In this document: positions 10,801-22,342 of the stretch, one piece after another
Numbering within the stretch: the first letter of the stretch is position 1
How the letters are laid out: each line of letters starts with the position of its first letter
Origin: Psoroptes ovis
Lineage: Eukaryota; Arthropoda; Arachnida; Sarcoptiformes; Psoroptidae
Assembly: GCA_002943765.1 (NCBI GenBank)
Contig: PQWQ01000009.1
Location: 806,001-870,000 of the forward strand
Direction: 5' to 3'
DNA length: 64,000 bases
The notes under the pieces: model-generated
Seen by the model: only the letters and a program-made list of their open reading frames with translations
Database searches by the model: none
What the model was told of the DNA's origin: nothing
Translations under genes and position numbers: made by a program

Positions 10801-13800
10801 TTGCCAAAATTTGCCAATTTTTTATATTCACTATGGCGACAAACAATCGAATGCCTCCTTCTTCTCTGATATGACGATATGATTTATTTCGATAGAACAA
10901 ATGAAAAATGACTGATTGAATCATTAAATCAATTGCCGGAAATTTTTTTTTTTTTTTCATTTCATTTCGCTATTTGTTCATTTAAATATATTTCCCATTA
11001 TTCTACCATTTTCATTGCTTGATTAAATTCTTGATTGACACATTTCAATGTGTAACATCAATAATAATAATAATAATAATAATAATCAATGCATATGGAT
11101 GTATCGATGTCAAATATATATGGAAATTAATACATCAAATATTGTTATATATGACAAATGTATCCATTATCTTCAAATAATTATATGAAATCTATCAAAA
11201 ATGACTAATGTGAAATGTACACATTCATTCATTTCCCATTCTTTTATTATTATTAATATTGAAAATTATAATCCATTTCAAATTTTATTATTATCGTTGT
11301 ATTAATAATCTGAATAAGCCTTAGTTGAATGTTAGTTACCTTGGTATTATCATCAAAATTATTAATGCATCGAAAAAACCATTACAAATTCAATAAAGCA
11401 CCAATAAATGCAACCACTAAAAAAATGTGTCATTTTTTGTTGGTGAAATTGATGATGGTTACCTCGGTTTCACAATGAATTTCAAATTGTCATTCAATTC
11501 TTATGACATTATATTTGTATTTGTGTATGCGGCAAATATATATCCACAATATATCATTTATACATATTTTTTATATGTACTCTTTTGATATTTTCAAGTT
11601 TTTTTTTTATGATCATATCCATATAATCCAACGATAATAATTTTGATCCAGATGTCCTTTCAATCAACGATTGTAAATACCAAATGAATGGTTAACCATT
11701 TGGTAATTTTTACTGGAAATTTCGCTTAAAATTTCCAGTAAATGGTAAATGTAAATGATTACGATCATTTTTCTTTCCATACGACCCGCATCCATTACGA
11801 TTAAAAATGTTATTAGAATTATTATTTCTTCTTCATTATTTGGGATGCAACTAACCATTGAAATAATACATCATCATTGGGATTGGCTTATGTGTAAAAT
11901 ATATACATCAACATTTATTTTATTTTTTTAGTGATGTTATTTCGAATCTAGTTGGTTAATATTTTTGATATGTTGCTCTTTGTGTTGATATTATATCGTT
12001 GATGATGATAATAATAATAATGTTGATGATGATGATGAGAGAACGACACGCCATAAAATTTTTTGTTTGTTTTTCTCAATATATATTTCTATATGTGTGT
12101 TCATATAGTTGATCACTCAATAATTTCTCAAAAATAAAAAAAAACAAGAAATTTCTTGATTTAAAATTACATAAATCCCTTATCCGAAAAGCACACTACT
12201 GATGATGATGATGAAAAAAGCAACAGGTAGGCATGGCTTTGTTTGATATTCAACAGAAAAAAAAACACGCCATTTGAAAATTTTGAATCATAATTCACTC
12301 ATATAAATATTGGTTTGATTTCTTTGTTCGAAAACAAATTTTGATTTTTTCATTTCATTTCATTTGAGATTACCAAATGATGTTTTCAAGTGATATTTTA
12401 AATTTGAAAATTGATAATTTGAAAAAAAATCAAAATTCAAAATGAATCAAATTGAAAATTTGATGATGATTTCAACTTGAATTTATTTTTTTCATTTTTG
12501 TTTTTTTTTTCTTGCAGAAATCTTCGGTCGAAGAATCACAACAAAATCAATTGGAGCTTTTACAAAACAAGCTAAAGGTAAGTCTAAAATTTTTCAATTT
12601 TTTAAATTTTAAAAATTATCAAAATCGATAATATTTTCGCATTGAAAACATGCATTCAATGGTAGATTTTCAATGGCTTTCGATGCTTATTTCCATCGAT
12701 TAAGTTAGTTTTTTTTCAAATAATTTTCAAACATTTAAATCTGATTGATGTTTGACCATCAAGGTACAAATGTCACTATAGTGTATTTTGAAAGAAAAAA
12801 TACAATCGATGCTTAACAACAACAGGTCAAATACTCAAAATATTCCTTAGATCAAATGTTTCATCGATTCCTTTTTCTTCAAGTGCAATAGGCTAAATTA
12901 TTACCATCACTATCCATACACATTCATTTCACTGTGATCAAATAACATTGATTTGATCATTTTTTCTTTTGAAAATTGATTTAAATCAATTATTTATTTA
13001 ACATTTAAGTGAATTGTAAAAATGTTAAATGGGCACTTGCATCTTTCTCTTCCATGCATACACACACACACACACACACACACATTTATCTCATCTATTG
13101 GTGGTAAATATTTACTTATTGGGTGTGCTAGTGTAGCTGTGTATTTTGATTGTAAAGATGTACACAAAAATGTGCAAATGGTTTGTACACGATGCTCGTT
13201 TGATCATTGATCATTGGTAGCGTTTTTGTTGTAGTAGTGATTGATTGATTTGAAATTTTTTTTTGTTTTTTTGTTCTTTGAAATTAGAAATTAACAAGTA
13301 ATTCATTTGCATGAGAGAGCAATGAATGGTAAAATTTGCGATGCAGCAGTGTGTTGTTCAAGCCTATACACACGTCGGTACCATGGTTATATCATGGTGA
13401 ATTTCGTTTTACAAAGCTTTACAATGCAACAGCAATTGCTTAGCCAGAAAATGTATGTTCAAATGTTTTGAAAACATTTGGTGTTTGTTGTTGTGTTGTG
13501 TTGTAATTATTTGATTTTGATTTAATTTTTAAAACAAAAGCAAATTTCAATATGTGATTTGTATTTCGGGCTAAAAATGAGCTTTTGTCGATCATTATTA
13601 TTATTATTATTAAAATTGAGCTGCAATTCACTATGAATTGTGTAAACTAACCAACATACCATCAACCATAGTGTAATTTTTATTTTATTTTTATTTTTTT
13701 TTGAAGGATGTTAGCTGTTTGTCGGTTGTGTTTACTTTTGATTTTTATATTTATGATTTTTATTTTATGTTTGACTCACCTCTCAATCGTAATTGACGAA

Positions 13801-16800
13801 AAAGTCAGAGAAACACATCTACAGAGATTTAAGCCTGTAACACACATATGTATAAATTATGGAGAAATGAAATCATATTTAAAAGTGTGATGTTTAAACA
13901 TTGATTATTATTATTTGGTTTATTCTTTTTTTCATATGAATATTTTTGTATTACTTAAAAGTTAAGTGGTAAAAATCCCTAAAATAATACTAGAAGAGGG
14001 TCACAAATGTTGGTGGCCTTTCGCTCGATTTGTTTATTTAACATCTTTAAACATGTTTTCTCTAAACAATCATTCAATTGTTTAATTGAATTTGTGTGTG
14101 ATTTGTTTTTTTTTTCGGTTCATCATTCGGCTAATTTTAGTTTATTTTGACATTTGAGATTTGAAATTTTAAAAGTTTTTTACAAAAGATCAAATAGTTA
14201 ATTAATCAATCAATCAATCAATTAATGTGTTATTTCGATTATTATTATTCATCATTTAGATTTGTCAAAATGATTGTAAAAATTATGAACAGTTATGCGA
14301 TGAGCTACGAGCAAAATTATCTACCATTGAACAAGAATCATTGAATCAATTACAACAATTAGATCAATTACATGATGAAGAGAAAAATAAATTATTAACA
14401 TTACGTGATCGATTGATTGATGAAAATCAATCATTACGATTAGAGGTAGAACAATTGAAGCAATCAAATAGTTGCAATAATAAAAATTCAAATGCCAAAG
14501 ATGAAAACTTTTCATATGAAAATATCGGTATTCAAACTGATTGCCAAAATGAAAATATTACTGTTGATGTAGCAATACAAACCGAAAAAAATAATGACGA
14601 TTCAAATTACAACATAAATCAAATTGTTGAAAAATCATCGAAATATGTTGATCTATCTGAACTTAACCTACAATTCGATGACCATGATGATAAGCAAAAG
14701 TTTCAAACAATCAAGATTGTTGTCGAACTTTTATGTGAACGTATTGATCGTTTGAATGATGAACAAAATAAAAAAATGATGACTTCAGATGTTGCTGTCG
14801 GTGAAGATGATTCAAAATTGGCAAGGACTTTTATGACTTTGCATCAACATGATCATGTTTCACATCAAATGCTGACTCATGATGGTGATTATAGCAATAA
14901 TATTGGCGAAAACGATGATCATTCTCATCATCGTCATCTGATGAATGAATTGGAAAAATTATCTCAACAAAAAATTGATCTAGAACAAAAATGTAATGAA
15001 TTACAATCACGATTAGAGTGGTATGAACAACAGACTGTTAATAAACAACAGCAACTGCTACCGCAAACAACAACAGAAACGGTCAATGCGGATAATTCAC
15101 TATCATCATCATTGTCTGCATTATCAGATCAAAAATCTTTCCGTGAAGAGCCTGAAGGTGCCAATAATAATGATTCTGATACTGTTTTACAAGATGGAAA
15201 AGAAGCAGCTGAACAAAATCAATTGATAAACGAATTGGAAGCTAAACTTTCCAAATTAACTCTTGAATTTGATGACCTGCATCAAAGATTTCATTCGTCG
15301 CAAAATGAAAATCATATTTTCGAAAGAAGATACAAAGAAACTGAAGAGGAAAGTGTTAAAATTCAACATCGATTGCATCAAATTGAACAAGAGCGAGATT
15401 TATTGCAGGTAAGCAAATGATCTCTCAGCTTCATCATATCTGTAAAGTTAAATGATTCTTTATATGATTGAAATTAGATACGATTAATCGAAACAGAGAA
15501 ATCGCGTGATTCAATTAATGAAGAATTGAAAAATGTCGATTCTAGACTGCTTACGCAATGTGAATCATATGAAAAATTATTAATTGAAGTCGGCACATTG
15601 AATGAACAAAATGAAGAATTGAAAAAGAAATTAAATCAATTGACTGAAGACAATGAACGATTACGATCATCGTTGGCCATCAAAGATGACGAATTAATTA
15701 GATTAAATGAAACAATTGTCGATCAACAAAAAAATGAATCGACCGAATCTTCTGAAGTTGAAAAATTGAGCAATGAATTGACTCGTTTACGGCAACATTT
15801 AGTTCAAGTTGAAGAAACATATCTTGGTTATTTAAAAGAAGCTGAAGAACGTTTAGAACAATCACAGCAAATTGTTCGCCAATATGAACAAATGAACATC
15901 GATCAAAAAGAAGCTGAACATCAAATGTTGGTTCAATCGTTACGCAATGAATTGGAAAAATCAAATGAACAATTACATCAATTGGAAGATAAGAATGAAC
16001 GATTAGCAGCCAATTTGGTCAATATGCAATCAGTCATTGATCAGCTAGAAAAAGGTAGCAATATTTTATATTGTCATTGTGTTTTAAAACAAAACCAATG
16101 AATTGAATCGATTGAATTGATTGATTTTTCTTGTCATAATTTTCAGAACATGAACGTAAAATTCGATCATTGAATGATGAACATCATAAACAAAAAATGA
16201 TGGCCGACCAACGTGAAGATGAATGGCGACGTCGATTACAATTGTGTGAAGAACGTTTGCGAGAAACACGGCAAGCATTGGAAGCTGCTTCACGATTGAC
16301 CGAACAGATTGAATGCAAAGAAATGTTGATCGAACAAATTAAAAGAGAAGGTATTTAAATACAATGAATATGATTTCAAACACAAGCTTTCGAACATGGG
16401 AGTATTATACATAGGTACTGGATGTTCAAAAAATTTTTTGAATTAATTTATTACCAGTACCTATTATAAGACTCATATGTTTGATAAGCATTCAATCATC
16501 GTCATTTTTTTTCTTTTTTGTTTATTGACACTTTTCAATTTTATATCAATGGCTAATATTTTGATTTCTTAACAGTTGAAAACAAAGATCAAGAAATTAC
16601 AAAATTAAAAAGAGAATTGGAACAATCTCAAGAAGGTAAAGTGGATAAACAAATTGTCAAGAATTTAGTGCTAAGTTATTTGGCAACACCTGCTGATAAA
16701 CGTTCCGATGCTGAACGATTATTGGCTCGATTCTTGGATTTCAATCAAGAAGAAATGAATCGTGTAGGCATCCGGGTTGGTCGTGATGCAGCAGCTGCAG

Positions 16801-17204
16801 ATAAATTCAATTCTTTCACATCAAGTTTTGTGCAATTTCTTGAAACCGAATCTTCGCCCGATAAAAAAACACCGACATCAGAACGTAGATCATCTAATGT
16901 TAGTGTGAATAGTCCACAACAAATGGAATTGGCACGTGATCTGAATAAACGCTTAAATCAACAAGAAACATCAATTAATAATAACAGAATGGCATCTATT
17001 AATCCATTTGTTGGATATACGACACCAGTGACTACAACATCATATCCATTTTCACATAATCGCCATAGTCGTACATCCTCACAATCATCAACATCGGATG
17101 TTATGAATCAAACAAATCAATTGTTAACAAATATTATTATACCTCCAGCATCAAACATACCCGAAATTGTACACAATGTTATTGAAAAAGATAAATACAT
17201 TTAA
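7842..17204 (+). CDS. Gmap: Golgin GMAP-210 / TRIP11 homologue
   Basis: Nine exons keep one frame: 7842-7935, 8015-8106, 8169-8261, 9904-10281, 12518-12577, 14260-15408, 15478-16054, 16147-16350 and 16576-17204. They give 1091 residues, shorter than the human (~1980) or fly protein. The N-terminal SFTALTGHIS segment matches the curvature-sensing ALPS region of GMAP-210. Most of exons 4-9 is Gln/Glu/Leu-rich coiled coil. The C-terminal part has a GRAB domain (about 903-945, GKVDKQIVKNLVLSYLATP), which binds ARF1 in the family, followed by the conserved SFVQFLETES motif and a Ser/Asn-rich tail. The protein should tether vesicles at the cis-Golgi. An alternative exon 3 donor (ACCG|gtaatt, 8246) exists but breaks the frame. 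AATAAA-type signals follow near 17250. Confidence 0.9.
8262..9903 (+). other. GMAP intron 3
   Basis: 1642 bases with consensus GT and CAG ends. It holds only low-complexity A/T sequence and weak open frames with no recognisable domain. Its length contrasts with the 60-90-base introns elsewhere in the window, so a transcriptional enhancer inside it is possible, but nothing in the sequence proves one. Confidence 0.55.
10756..10775. repeat. CA microsatellite
   Basis: Ten perfect AC units inside GMAP intron 4. A similar CA run occurs at 13070-13084 in intron 5. Confidence 0.9.
11679..11742. repeat. Adjacent palindrome and hairpin
   Basis: First, an imperfect palindrome at 11679-11704 (ACCAAATG...CATTTGGT around GGTTAACC). 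Directly after it comes a perfect 14-base stem at 11709-11722 and 11729-11742 (TTTACTGGAAATTT with its complement) with a six-base loop. It lies within GMAP intron 4. Confidence 0.75.
12578..14259 (+). other. GMAP intron 5
   Basis: 1682 bases with GTAAGT and TTTAG ends. It includes a CA repeat (13070-13084) and long A/T tracts. Short open frames here encode low-complexity sequence and I regard them as chance. Confidence 0.55.
16391..16483 (+). repeat. Intronic hairpin in GMAP intron 8
   Basis: Two arms fold back: ATAGGTACTGG (16411-16421) pairs perfectly with CCAGTACCTAT (16454-16464). Flanking bases (CATGGGAGTATTATAC against the complement of TATAAGACTCATATG) extend the stem to about 30 imperfect pairs. 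The size and bulged stem suit either a small MITE remnant or an intronic precursor microRNA. The host intron is only 225 bases long. Confidence 0.55.
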
Positions 17205-17400
17205 TATTTTATATTTATTTCAATTGAATGTTTGAATGATATTTTAAAAAAATAAAAATCAATCAAAATGTTAAAATGCTATGCATTGAATTTAAATGTC
17301 AATTTATTTTTTTGAATTCGAGATTTGTAAAGTTTGAATTATCATTTTCATTTGCTCATTTGCTCAAATAAAAGTGTTTGTCAACGAAATAACAAAAAAA

Positions 17401-17880
17401 ATGATCAAATTATTCATCACATTTGGCATAGTATTAACGCTGATGCACACAAAATCAATCGTTTCGAATGAAACATTTTTCACCGATTGTGGTAATGGTG
17501 AAATCACTAAATTTCAAATTGGTCATTGTTCAATGAATCATTCAAGCTGTTCGATACCATTAAACACTACATTTGTTTGGCATTATGCGGCGATCAGTAA
17601 TCAACAATCAAAATCGATAATTGCAAATTTAACAATCATTGAAAAACGTATTTATCACAATCGAATAGATTTATGTAAACATTATCCTGAAATAGCATCA
17701 TGTCCGATTCTTCAAAACAAACAATATGATAATGAATTAGAAATCAAATTCAATGGACATTTTTATCATGATCAAGATCATATATCAATGGTACCGGTCG
17801 GGATAGATGCTGACATTTATGGTGATCAAGGGCAATTAGCTTGTTTCAAGCTTCGTTTCAACATAACTAAACATAAATAA
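17401..17880 (+). CDS. ML-domain (NPC2 / mite group 2-type) secreted protein
   Basis: A 159-residue secreted lipid-binding protein. I start at the ATG at 17401, which gives a clean signal peptide (about residues 1-22); the frame upstream has no ATG. Six cysteines (30, 43, 50, 92, 101, 148) have the spacing of the ML fold, in which the expected disulfides are 30-148, 43-50 and 92-101. The DCGNGEI start and the GDQGQLACF end are typical of NPC2 and mite group 2/22-type allergens. Several Asn-x-Ser/Thr glycosylation sites are present. Known family members bind sterols, fatty acids or bacterial lipids. Which of these applies, and whether it is allergenic, cannot be told from sequence. It lies 286 bases before the lipase gene on the same strand. 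Confidence 0.88.
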   Translation: MIKLFITFGIVLTLMHTKSIVSNETFFTDCGNGEITKFQIGHCSMNHSSCSIPLNTTFVWHYAAISNQQSKSIIANLTIIEKRIYHNRIDLCKHYPEIASCPILQNKQYDNELEIKFNGHFYHDQDHISMVPVGIDADIYGDQGQLACFKLRFNITKHK

Positions 17881-18166
17881 ATAAATGCATAGAAAATTTT
17901 CATTTCAAGATTTGAAATAAATTATGAACAAAATTAAAATTTATATATTTGTTCGCACACACACACATATATGTCAACAAGTATAATTTAAAAAAAAAAT
18001 CCATGTTACATCCGTCGTTTAATTTTTGTATCAATTTTTCAATGAGCATGAAATGATTTGATCCAATTTAGTTTCAGTTTTTGATAAATAACTAAAAAAT
18101 TAAAGCCAAAATATAAATTTTTCCTTGAACATCAGTAATTGATACGTATAACTATGTTATTATACA

Positions 18167-19432
18167 ATGTTTATATCTCTAAAAATTTACACAATAATCA
18201 TCATATATTTGATAATTTTAAATTACTCAATCAATTCTCAACCATTAAATGAGAAAATGCTCGTTTCGCTAGTTCCAACACATGATCCTGATCTTGATCG
18301 TAACACTGAACAATTAATACGATCGCGAGGTTATTTGCCCGAAACTTATAATGTAACGACTGAAGATGGTTACATTTTGAAAGTTAGCCGTATTGTTGAT
18401 CCTCATCGAAGCATCTATAATGTACGCAAGCCAATGATTCTTGGACATGGCTTATTTTTGAATGCTGATTCATTTTTACTCAATTCACCTGTTGTGAAAG
18501 GAACCGGTTCAAAATATGGTAATAATCTAGGTTTTTCATTGATGTTAACAGGCCGATTCGATGTTTGGCTAATTAATTATCGTGGTTGTGAATATAGCCA
18601 AAATCATGTTAATTTTTCAGCTACTGATTATCGATTCTGGCAATTTACGATTGATCAAATGGCTGAATACGATTTACCAGCGGTCATTCATTTTGTGCAA
18701 CAAAAAACTCAATATAAAAATAATATTGGATATATTGGTTACTCACAAGGCTCAACTGTTGGTTTTGCATTATTAGCTAGCAAACCGCATTATGCAAATA
18801 TCATTCAGCCATTTGTTGCATTGGCACCGATTGTTTATATGAAAAATGCTCATAATTTCTATGGAGGTCTAAAAGTATTCGCACCTTTGTTACGATATCG
18901 AAGCAAAAAATTTATTCTTTCAAAGATATTTATAAACAATTTGATTGTCGGTGCAACTTGTCATTGGGTATCACCACTTTGTTGGTTTGGATTAGCGTTT
19001 CGACTAGGTTCGACTGAAATAACAAATATGAATAAAAGTCGTGCCGAAATATATGCTCGTTGGCATGGTACATCCGATTTGAATATTGTTCATTGGAGTC
19101 AATTGTATCGATCGGATAAATTTTCAAAATTTGATTATGGTACAGCGAAATTGAATAAAAAACACTATGGTAAAACAACGAATCCTGAATATAATATTGG
19201 CAAAATTTCATCATCAGCCAAAATAATAATGATACAATCGAAAAATGATGAATTATCAACCATTGATGATGGTAAAAGATTAAAGCAAGAATTGAATAAT
19301 GCCGGTGTAAAATCAGTGATACATAGAATAATTGATTATCCTCAATTTACACATATAGATTTTGTCTATGGAATGAATGCTGGTGAACAATATATTGATT
19401 CACTTATTGATACATTACTCAGCATGTATTAA
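18167..19432 (+). CDS. Acid lipase (AB-hydrolase, LIPA-like)
   Basis: A 421-residue single-exon lipase of the lysosomal/gastric acid lipase family, which hydrolyses triglycerides and cholesteryl esters. A signal peptide covers about residues 1-24. The mature start LVPTHDPDLDRNTEQLIRSRGY and the TEDGY...GHGLFLNADS segment (about 64-103) are typical of the family. The catalytic triad is visible: Ser193 in GYSQG (most relatives have GHSQG), Asp361 in SKNDE and His396 in THIDFVYG. The length matches the family (about 400). It follows the ML-domain gene in the same direction, so the two may be co-regulated or act on the same lipids. Confidence 0.93.
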   Translation: MFISLKIYTIIIIYLIILNYSINSQPLNEKMLVSLVPTHDPDLDRNTEQLIRSRGYLPETYNVTTEDGYILKVSRIVDPHRSIYNVRKPMILGHGLFLNADSFLLNSPVVKGTGSKYGNNLGFSLMLTGRFDVWLINYRGCEYSQNHVNFSATDYRFWQFTIDQMAEYDLPAVIHFVQQKTQYKNNIGYIGYSQGSTVGFALLASKPHYANIIQPFVALAPIVYMKNAHNFYGGLKVFAPLLRYRSKKFILSKIFINNLIVGATCHWVSPLCWFGLAFRLGSTEITNMNKSRAEIYARWHGTSDLNIVHWSQLYRSDKFSKFDYGTAKLNKKHYGKTTNPEYNIGKISSSAKIIMIQSKNDELSTIDDGKRLKQELNNAGVKSVIHRIIDYPQFTHIDFVYGMNAGEQYIDSLIDTLLSMY

Positions 19433-20034
19433 TGTGTAATGATTGCATCATGTTTCATCATGAGAATCGGATCAAATGTTTGTTTGTTTAACGTGAAATT
19501 AAGATTATTTTCGTTATAGAATTAGTTCCTGGATTATTATTATTCTGGTATATGAATTGAAGTATGTTGTTAAATAATTCTTTGATAAAACATTCCACAT
19601 TAATTTTAATTCAAACATTACATTCTTATATTAATATTTATTTTTTTTCGTTGATAAATGTATTAACAATTTAATTTAATCCAAGTATTTTATTATTTAG
19701 ATGTAATAATAATTTTTAATCATTGATTTCTATGGAAATAAATATAGATTCCAATGAATCAATTTTCATTTTTTTTTGTTTGTTTGAATATGATAAATCA
19801 ATCAATTAAATCAACAAGTCGTCATGGTTTCATATCATATTGTTTTAATCGGAAAAAAAACTCCCGACATTAAACATTATTGATTAGCTTTGAAAACCAA
19901 TGAAAATTTTGGAGTTTTTTTCTCTGGAAATCATTTGATAGTGAGATTGTATTTGGTTCGTTTCAATCAAAAAATTTCATCTAATTCTTAAATTTTCTAA
20001 TTAATCCAATAGTAAAATCAATACCCGATAAACA
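19433..20034. other. Intergenic region, lipase to first PMP3 gene
   Basis: About 600 bases of A/T-rich sequence without a gene. It holds the lipase 3' end (an AATAAA near 19737) and the promoter region of the first PMP3-like gene. Confidence 0.5.
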
Positions 20035-20232
20035 ATGGCTAGAGAATGTATGTGTTGTGCAGTTTTCGTAGCATTTTTTTGTCCACCATTGGCCGTCCTG
20101 ATGATGGAAGGTTGTGGTGCTGATTTTTGTATTAATTTATTATTATCTATACTAATCATTCCGGGCATTATTCATGCATTTTTTGTCATATGCCGAGAAG
20201 AAAGACCAACAACCACAGTTGTTGTAGTTTGA
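20035..20232 (+). CDS. PMP3/UPF0057 proteolipid, copy 1
   Basis: A 65-residue, highly hydrophobic protein of the plasma membrane proteolipid 3 family. Two membrane helices flank the family signature FFCPPLAVLMMEGCGADFCINLLLS, and the second ends IPGIIHAFFVI. In fungi and plants these proteins influence membrane potential and salt tolerance; their animal role is poorly known. This copy ends in a short TTTVVVV tail and lacks the charged C-terminal exon seen in the two paralogues downstream. An AATAAA follows at about 20279. Confidence 0.88.
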   Translation: MARECMCCAVFVAFFCPPLAVLMMEGCGADFCINLLLSILIIPGIIHAFFVICREERPTTTVVVV

Positions 20233-20369
20233 ACATATATTTTTGAAATGATATTTTTTAAATTTCTTACATTATTTGAATAAATTACAATCACATATTC
20301 ATATGATAATAAATTTTCAATAATAATAAACTAATCTTGAATAGTTTTATTTTGTTATTGAAAATTCAT

Positions 20370-21446
20370 TCAAACACATTCACCACCGCGACAATATTTG
20401 TTTGGTGCACATTCAGTATTTTCGATTGCTGGATCAATATAAATATTGACTAAATCGTTTGTACATTGAATTCTGGTACAAATTGATATAAACTTGGTGT
20501 TGAAAATATTTGCTCGAAATGTTTCACCTAATGCCATTTTACATTGTTCATCAACTGTAATTGAAAGATGCTTGAAACAGTCATTATGTTCACATGGTAA
20601 TCTTATCAATGGATTATTTGGCCGATGACGAAAACACTTTGCAACTTTTTCATTCATATTGATGAGATATTGTTTCAATTGTGAATAGCTACAAATCGAG
20701 AATTGTGTTTTACCTGGTCCCGTTGTTGATGACATTAAATAATTCATTGCACACATTGAATCTTGTGACATTTCTTCATCATGATACATGTTCAAAACAT
20801 GACCTAATTCATGAGCCATTATGAATGCTGTCCGATAGCTACGTGCTTCAACCAATATGAATGATTCTTCTGGTACATTGCAAGCAATATAACCAACACT
20901 TGCTAAACCTTGTGTATCGGTTTGATTTCGACGATAACGAAAATTATAACCAGTCAACAAAATACAAGCAGCATATAAATGATGTTTCAATAAAATGCTT
21001 TCGCGATAATAATTTCGAAATGATTGCCGATACTGTTCACCATTAGCTTTACCATCGATTTGAATTGAATAATGTAATTGTTGTATATCGATGATTGTGA
21101 ATTGAAATCTGGCCAATCGTTTCAATGGTAAATTATTAAATGTTAATGCTACTGAATTAGTTATTGCATATAAATATTTATACAGACGATCTTTTTTAAA
21201 ATTAAATCGCCGATATAATTGTAAATCATAGAATAAAAATAGATTTATATTAATTTCACCGAATTGATGCATATGTTCAGCCGAAACAATATCATAACTA
21301 TTATCATCATCATGTAAATGATTGATTAATAATGATGATTTTTTATTTCTTAATAAAAAATGATGATAATGGTATTCGCTGTGCCGAATAAATTCCATTA
21401 TTAATACAAAATTAACGATTATAATCATGTTTGCATTATGTTTCAT
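20370..21446 (-). CDS. Short ADAMTS-like zinc metalloprotease
   Basis: A 358-residue secreted reprolysin-type protease in one exon. After a hydrophobic N terminus (about 1-20) and only ~40 further residues, the catalytic domain begins (about 62). The zinc site HELGHVLNMYHD is at 212-223 (His212, Glu213, His216, His222) with a Met-turn near Met234. The C-terminal part (about 285-358) resembles the disintegrin-like/Cys-rich module of ADAMTS enzymes (VDEQCKMALG, ICTRIQCTN, CAPNKYCRGGECV). No thrombospondin repeat follows. A full prodomain is missing, unless an upstream exon was overlooked. It sits on the opposite strand between PMP3 copies 1 and 2. Tick and mite relatives are often salivary or gut enzymes, but this one's site of expression is unknown. 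Confidence 0.85.
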   Translation of the reverse strand: MKHNANMIIIVNFVLIMEFIRHSEYHYHHFLLRNKKSSLLINHLHDDDNSYDIVSAEHMHQFGEININLFLFYDLQLYRRFNFKKDRLYKYLYAITNSVALTFNNLPLKRLARFQFTIIDIQQLHYSIQIDGKANGEQYRQSFRNYYRESILLKHHLYAACILLTGYNFRYRRNQTDTQGLASVGYIACNVPEESFILVEARSYRTAFIMAHELGHVLNMYHDEEMSQDSMCAMNYLMSSTTGPGKTQFSICSYSQLKQYLINMNEKVAKCFRHRPNNPLIRLPCEHNDCFKHLSITVDEQCKMALGETFRANIFNTKFISICTRIQCTNDLVNIYIDPAIENTECAPNKYCRGGECV

Positions 21447-21721
21447 TGCAACGAATCATTTTAAATTTTCCATTGTTTCTAGCCATTTTGTATGGAAATT
21501 TATGGTGAAATTCATTTTAATTTTTAATTTTAAAATTTAATTAAAACATTTTAAAATTCATTGTGAATTATTCATTATTTTAAAATTGAAATTGTCATTG
21601 ACAAACATGAATTCGGTCAAAAAAAAAAAAAAATGATTTGTTTGACATCAAATTCCAGCGATTGAAAACATTTCAATTTTGTCTTTGTTTACATCGACAA
21701 CAACAGATAAAGCAAGCAATC

Positions 21722-22126
21722 ATGTGCTATGAAACTGAACGTAAAGAAGAAATGTGGTGTTGTGCAATATCGGTGGCATTTTTTTGTCCACCACTTGCCG
21801 TATTATTGTTGCATGGATGTGGAAAAGAATTTCTATTGAATTGTATTCTAACATTTCTATGTTATATTCCTGGATTTTTCCACGCCATTTGTATTATATT
21901 CTGTCCTGATCGTATAAATCCGAAAAAGAAATTCTTAATGACTGAGGTATGATTAATCTGATCAATTAAGAAATTAATCGGATACATTACTCTGCTTTTA
22001 ATTTGACAGCAAGCATGTCGTGCTCGGGAAAAAGCTGAATATTTGGCACGAGCATTGGCTCGAGAAGAAGCGGCCGCTAGACAAGCTGCCAGACAGCCAT
22101 CACCAACACCATCGCTGCAAAATTGA
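21722..22126 (+). CDS. PMP3/UPF0057 proteolipid, copy 2
   Basis: Two exons, 21722-21946 and 22010-22126, joined after MTE at phase 0 over a 63-base intron, give 113 residues. The first exon encodes the proteolipid core (AFFCPPLAVLLLHGCGKEFLLN, IPGFFHAICIIFCPDR). The second adds an Ala/Arg/Glu-rich helical tail (EKAEYLARALAREEAAARQ) that ends in a Pro/Ser stretch. I start at ATG 21722 (MCYETERKEEMW), since the open frame further upstream has no ATG. The intron position is identical in copy 3. Confidence 0.85.
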
Positions 22127-22342
22127 AATTATTTTAAAATTAGAATTTCATATGAATATTTTAAAATGAAATAAATTTTTAAAAAATTTAAATATTTGCG
22201 CTGTCATTCAATTCATTGAATTCATTCATCCATTCATTTTTCACTTTAAACAATGATTCGATATAAATTGAATCCATTAAAAGGATTTGAACATTAAACA
22301 GAACATTTCATATTAAAAATTTCCACCTACCGTTATAAAAAA

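Larger units (their letters stand above)
10282..12517 (+). other. GMAP intron 4
   Basis: 2236 bases. It contains a CA repeat (10756-10775), an ATA repeat (about 11059-11086), a pair of adjacent palindromes (11679-11742), and a GC-rich motif AGGGCGCTGC (about 10679-10688) that resembles the end of a CTCF site. No gene was found on either strand. Confidence 0.55.

Noticed and set aside
18930..19259. 109-residue frame opposite the lipase
   Set aside because: Antisense shadow of the lipase coding sequence.
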